Source: Pristionchus mayeri (lineage: Eukaryota; Nematoda; Chromadorea; Rhabditida; Neodiplogasteridae). From it: a stretch of 64,000 bases of DNA. Numbering within the stretch: position 1 is the stretch's first letter; each line of letters begins with the position of its first letter. The DNA lies in NCBI GenBank assembly GCA_036245805.1, contig BTRK01000002.1:23367067-23431066 (forward strand). Direction: 5' to 3'. Below are positions 61,523-64,000 of this stretch, in pieces. Made by a program: the position numbers and the translations under genes. Under the pieces are notes generated by a model, which saw only the letters and a list, made by a program, of their open reading frames with translations, was not told the DNA's origin and ran no database searches.

Positions 61523-62988
61523 AATTTACAACGTTAAAATGCTCAACTTTCGCGGCCTCGTTCTCTAATATCTTTTATTTATATTTATTTTTATTGTGAA
61601 AACATTTTTTTGTGGTTGATAATCTACTGAAACTGAGGAAATGAAGCTTCATCACTTAATTCTAAAAACGCGTATATTTTCGAACGTTTCGTGCGTCTTC
61701 ATTTCTGCAACATGTCTCTTTTTGTCATCCTTGGTGTTCTTTCAATATGTGTTCATATTCATTCCAATCAATAAAATAGTTTAAAAATCACATTAAATAT
61801 TTAAAAAATTTTTTTTTTAATATTGAAAGAATTTGGCTTCAAAAGTACGGTAGATTGAAAGCAAAAGCGTCGGAAGTAGGCAACAAATATTCCGTACTCA
61901 AAAATTCCCGTTGCCGTCCCTATCCATAATATATTAATCAATTATGTTATAAACAAAGCTGAATAATCTAATAACGCAAAACACATACGCAATAAATTAA
62001 GTTTGAAGAGAAGTTGTGCAAAACGTCCTAGTTCGGTGTACGAATTGTGCGAAAGTTCGAAAAATTTTGTTCGAAGCGTCATTAATAATGACTCATTATT
62101 CGATTTCGTTTGTTCGAATTGTCTTATCACCCAGATTAGGAGTGATCGTGATGAGACCAGACCCTCTTTCACTGATTCAGGCAACATTCTGACTATACTT
62201 TTTTGAAAACGCGCCTTTTCCTTTATGCCTGCTTACGTTTTCTTTTTCCTTATGTATTTTCTCCGGGGGTCGTGTTTTTCTATATTTTTTTGGTTACTAT
62301 TTTTAGTCATCGATTTGTTATTGTAATTATTTTTAGCTTTAAGTTCCTACTACTAGGCACTTCTTCCATATCAATCAATTTTATAGGGAAAACAGAGTAT
62401 ATTTGTGCTTATAGCATGTCATTTGTGCATTTGCCTAGAAAAACACGATAGTATTTATGTACGGACGTAAGAATTGATGTAAGCGCGTTTTCACGGCCTT
62501 ATTCTCCCTGTATTTCTTTTTTTTCACGATCCGAGCTGTAAACTCAGTTTGCGATCCATTAATACCCTGAATATCATCAGGTAATACGGATCTAATGGGA
62601 GTCACTTTTCTGACCTACGATAGTATCAATCATAACTTGTTTTCATTGTGATAATATCGAAAACCATTTTTCGACCAAAAGATTCTAGAATTTGCTTCAT
62701 ATCTCTGCCATATTGGGTAAGCAGAGTGTGAACATCGTAGTCATTAAGTCGCCTTTGCTCCGATCGCTTAAAGTTACCAGCCGAAAACTAAATCCTGATC
62801 GATTCGCTGATCCCGGGGTTGTACGAGCTGCCCGCGTGTCGCGTGCATGAGAGAGAGCGCTGGATCAGGCAACTTTAACCTGATCCTTTCCGGCCACCCC
62901 GTGAGCTATTATTGATTTTTCGCATTTTTGAATATTCTTATTCGGGCACAGCTTATTCGGGCATCGTCTGTATTTTTATATTTATTTA

Positions 62989-63152
62989 CTATCCCAATTG
63001 CGCTCCCCGCCTTCGGCGGGGCTCCCGTGTTAGCGGAGTAGATTTCGCAATCACTCGTGGTGAACCTTCTTTACTAGCGCTCTCTCTCCCCCTCGACCGA
63101 TTTCGCAATCCGGTCACACATACAGACACTGCGCTTTATATATAAATGTAGG
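62989..63152 (-). mobile_element. Helitron-like short element, copy 3
   Basis: The minus strand reads TATATATAAAGCGC, GGATTGCGAAATCGGTCGA, GATTGCGAAATCTACTCCGC, then the hairpin GCCCCGCCGAAGGCGGGG and a 3' end ATAG followed by T, one base off the CTAG of the other copies. Confidence 0.7.
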
Positions 63153-63798
63153 TTATACTTCACATGGATTCTTCATACCTACTTTAGTTATAGCAATATT
63201 AAAAAACTTTCCGAAAGTATGAATTGACTAATGAGACAAGAGGCGCGCGCGGAAAGTTTTTCTTATCGTGGTTTATATAATTGTGGACATATTTTATAAC
63301 CCAACTTTTGTGTCCTCCTGTTTTGAAATATGTGCATTACTATGCATCTCCGTTATGACCATTCATTGTAAATTTAAGAGCATTTATTGGATTATTTTAA
63401 TAGGCCACTCTACACGGCGGGTTCCGATATGAGGTGTTCAAAAATAGCGCGTAAAAAGGTCTGTGTGGGAAGCCTGCTAACGAGCGTAGCCAGACAGCTT
63501 GGAATGGATCGATACGTTGAAAGGCGTATAAATATAATTTTATAGCTGTTTTAGTGTTGTTCAGCACGCTGGATTTCCCGAAATATCATTAATTATCCCG
63601 AAAAAAATCGATAAACATGCCAAAATGAGCCTTGAAAACTTTGAACAGTTTTACGAGTTAATTACTTAATTAATGGTCTTCATTATTTATTTCTGTATTA
63701 CCTATAGATTCATTGATGCTATTTCCCCACCTTTGGAGCACATTCATTAACGTACAAACTATGTTAAACGAGAAAGATGATGAAAACATGTCAAAGCC

Positions 63799-63873
63799 GG
63801 CCTCTTCCCTTCCCTCAGTCTCTTCCCTTCCCTCAGTCTCTTCCCTTCCCTCAGTCTCTTCCCTTCCCTCACT
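63799..63873. repeat. 18-bp tandem repeat, about four units
   Basis: TCTCTTCCCTTCCCTCAG is repeated four times. The flanks to the end of the window are C/T-rich (CACTCTCTCACTTCC, CCTTCCCTCGAGGG). The minus frame reads as a repeated Arg-Glu-Gly string, which is not evidence of a gene. It could be core-promoter-like sequence of a gene beyond the window. Confidence 0.8.
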
Positions 63874-64000
63874 GTGAGAGGTGACTCTGACCTCGCTCCG
63901 CACTCTCTCACTTCCGCACACTCTCTCGCCCTACCCCTTCCCTCGAGGGCCCCCCGCCTGCACGGAGTACCGACCGTGCCCATCTTATGTATCGGTACCA

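Larger units (their letters stand above)
58625..62285. repeat. Diverged outer inverted repeat enclosing two elements
   Basis: 58629-58870 (CCCCCGGAG...CATAAGGAAA, then GGGTGATAAGACA-like) is matched inverted by 62075-62285, at roughly 65-70 percent by eye. Between lie dispersed repeats (58970-59420, 61530-61925), a palindromic element and a hAT-like element. This may be the frame of one old large palindrome filled by later insertions. Confidence 0.5.

Noticed and set aside
63670..63983. Frames of 74-83 codons with repeated Arg-Glu-Gly units.
   Set aside because: They are translations of an 18-bp tandem repeat in C/T-rich low-complexity sequence.

Overview
This window looks like a transposon-rich nematode chromosome. 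Nothing prokaryotic is visible: there are no operons with ribosome binding sites, no CRISPR and no prophage. Coding sequence is cut into short exons (about 35-200 nt) by GT-AG introns with TTNCAG-type acceptors, and the mobile elements are those typical of animals: mariner/Tc1, hAT, Transib-like and Helitron-like elements and CR1/jockey-like LINEs. The assignment to nematodes (rhabditid or diplogastrid type) is my inference from intron style and the abundance of palindromic elements. No marker gene proves it.

I could join exons by hand into six models. Gene 1 (6605-24122, +) has 8 exons, 289 codons and a complete frame. It encodes a coiled-coil protein whose tail carries a SUMO-interacting-type motif and SUMO consensus sites. 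Gene 2 (24516-40486, +) has 11 exons and about 335 codons. It follows gene 1 by 393 bp and is again a long coiled coil with a basic N-terminus. A small two-exon gene lies antisense inside its last intron (38423-39777, -). Gene 3 (48010-56999, +) is a small coiled-coil protein split by an 8.7-kb intron. Inside that intron lie a six-exon gene (50393-52252, -) and a two-exon gene broken by a transposon (49492-54628, -). All long introns owe their size to inserted elements.

Region by region. 1-66 is flank and 67-566 a gap of 500 N. 722-4824 is a near-identical tandem duplication. 4427-6600 holds an inverted repeat around a hairpin element and a poly-C run. 6.6-24.1 kb is gene 1, with its introns filled by palindromes, a hAT MITE, Transib-like elements, a frameshifted mariner (10175-11412) and deeply nested insertions (15.8-23.7 kb). 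24.5-40.5 kb is gene 2, with palindromes, Tc1-like and Helitron-like elements and a decayed LINE. 40.8-45.0 kb is a CR1-like LINE with a 567-codon reverse transcriptase frame, split by a palindromic insertion. 45-48 kb holds dispersed repeats. 48-57 kb is gene 3 with a 4.9-kb long-TIR element. 57-64 kb is repeats only, including a 906-bp hAT-like element with a perfect 8-bp target duplication.

The strongest outcomes of the hunt are: a Transib-like family dated by 5-bp target duplications, empty sites and self-insertion; long palindromes whose arms carry tRNA-like promoter boxes; hairpin elements that share their ends but not their stems; and a long-TIR element that carries a spliced gene and landed in a 49-nt intron.
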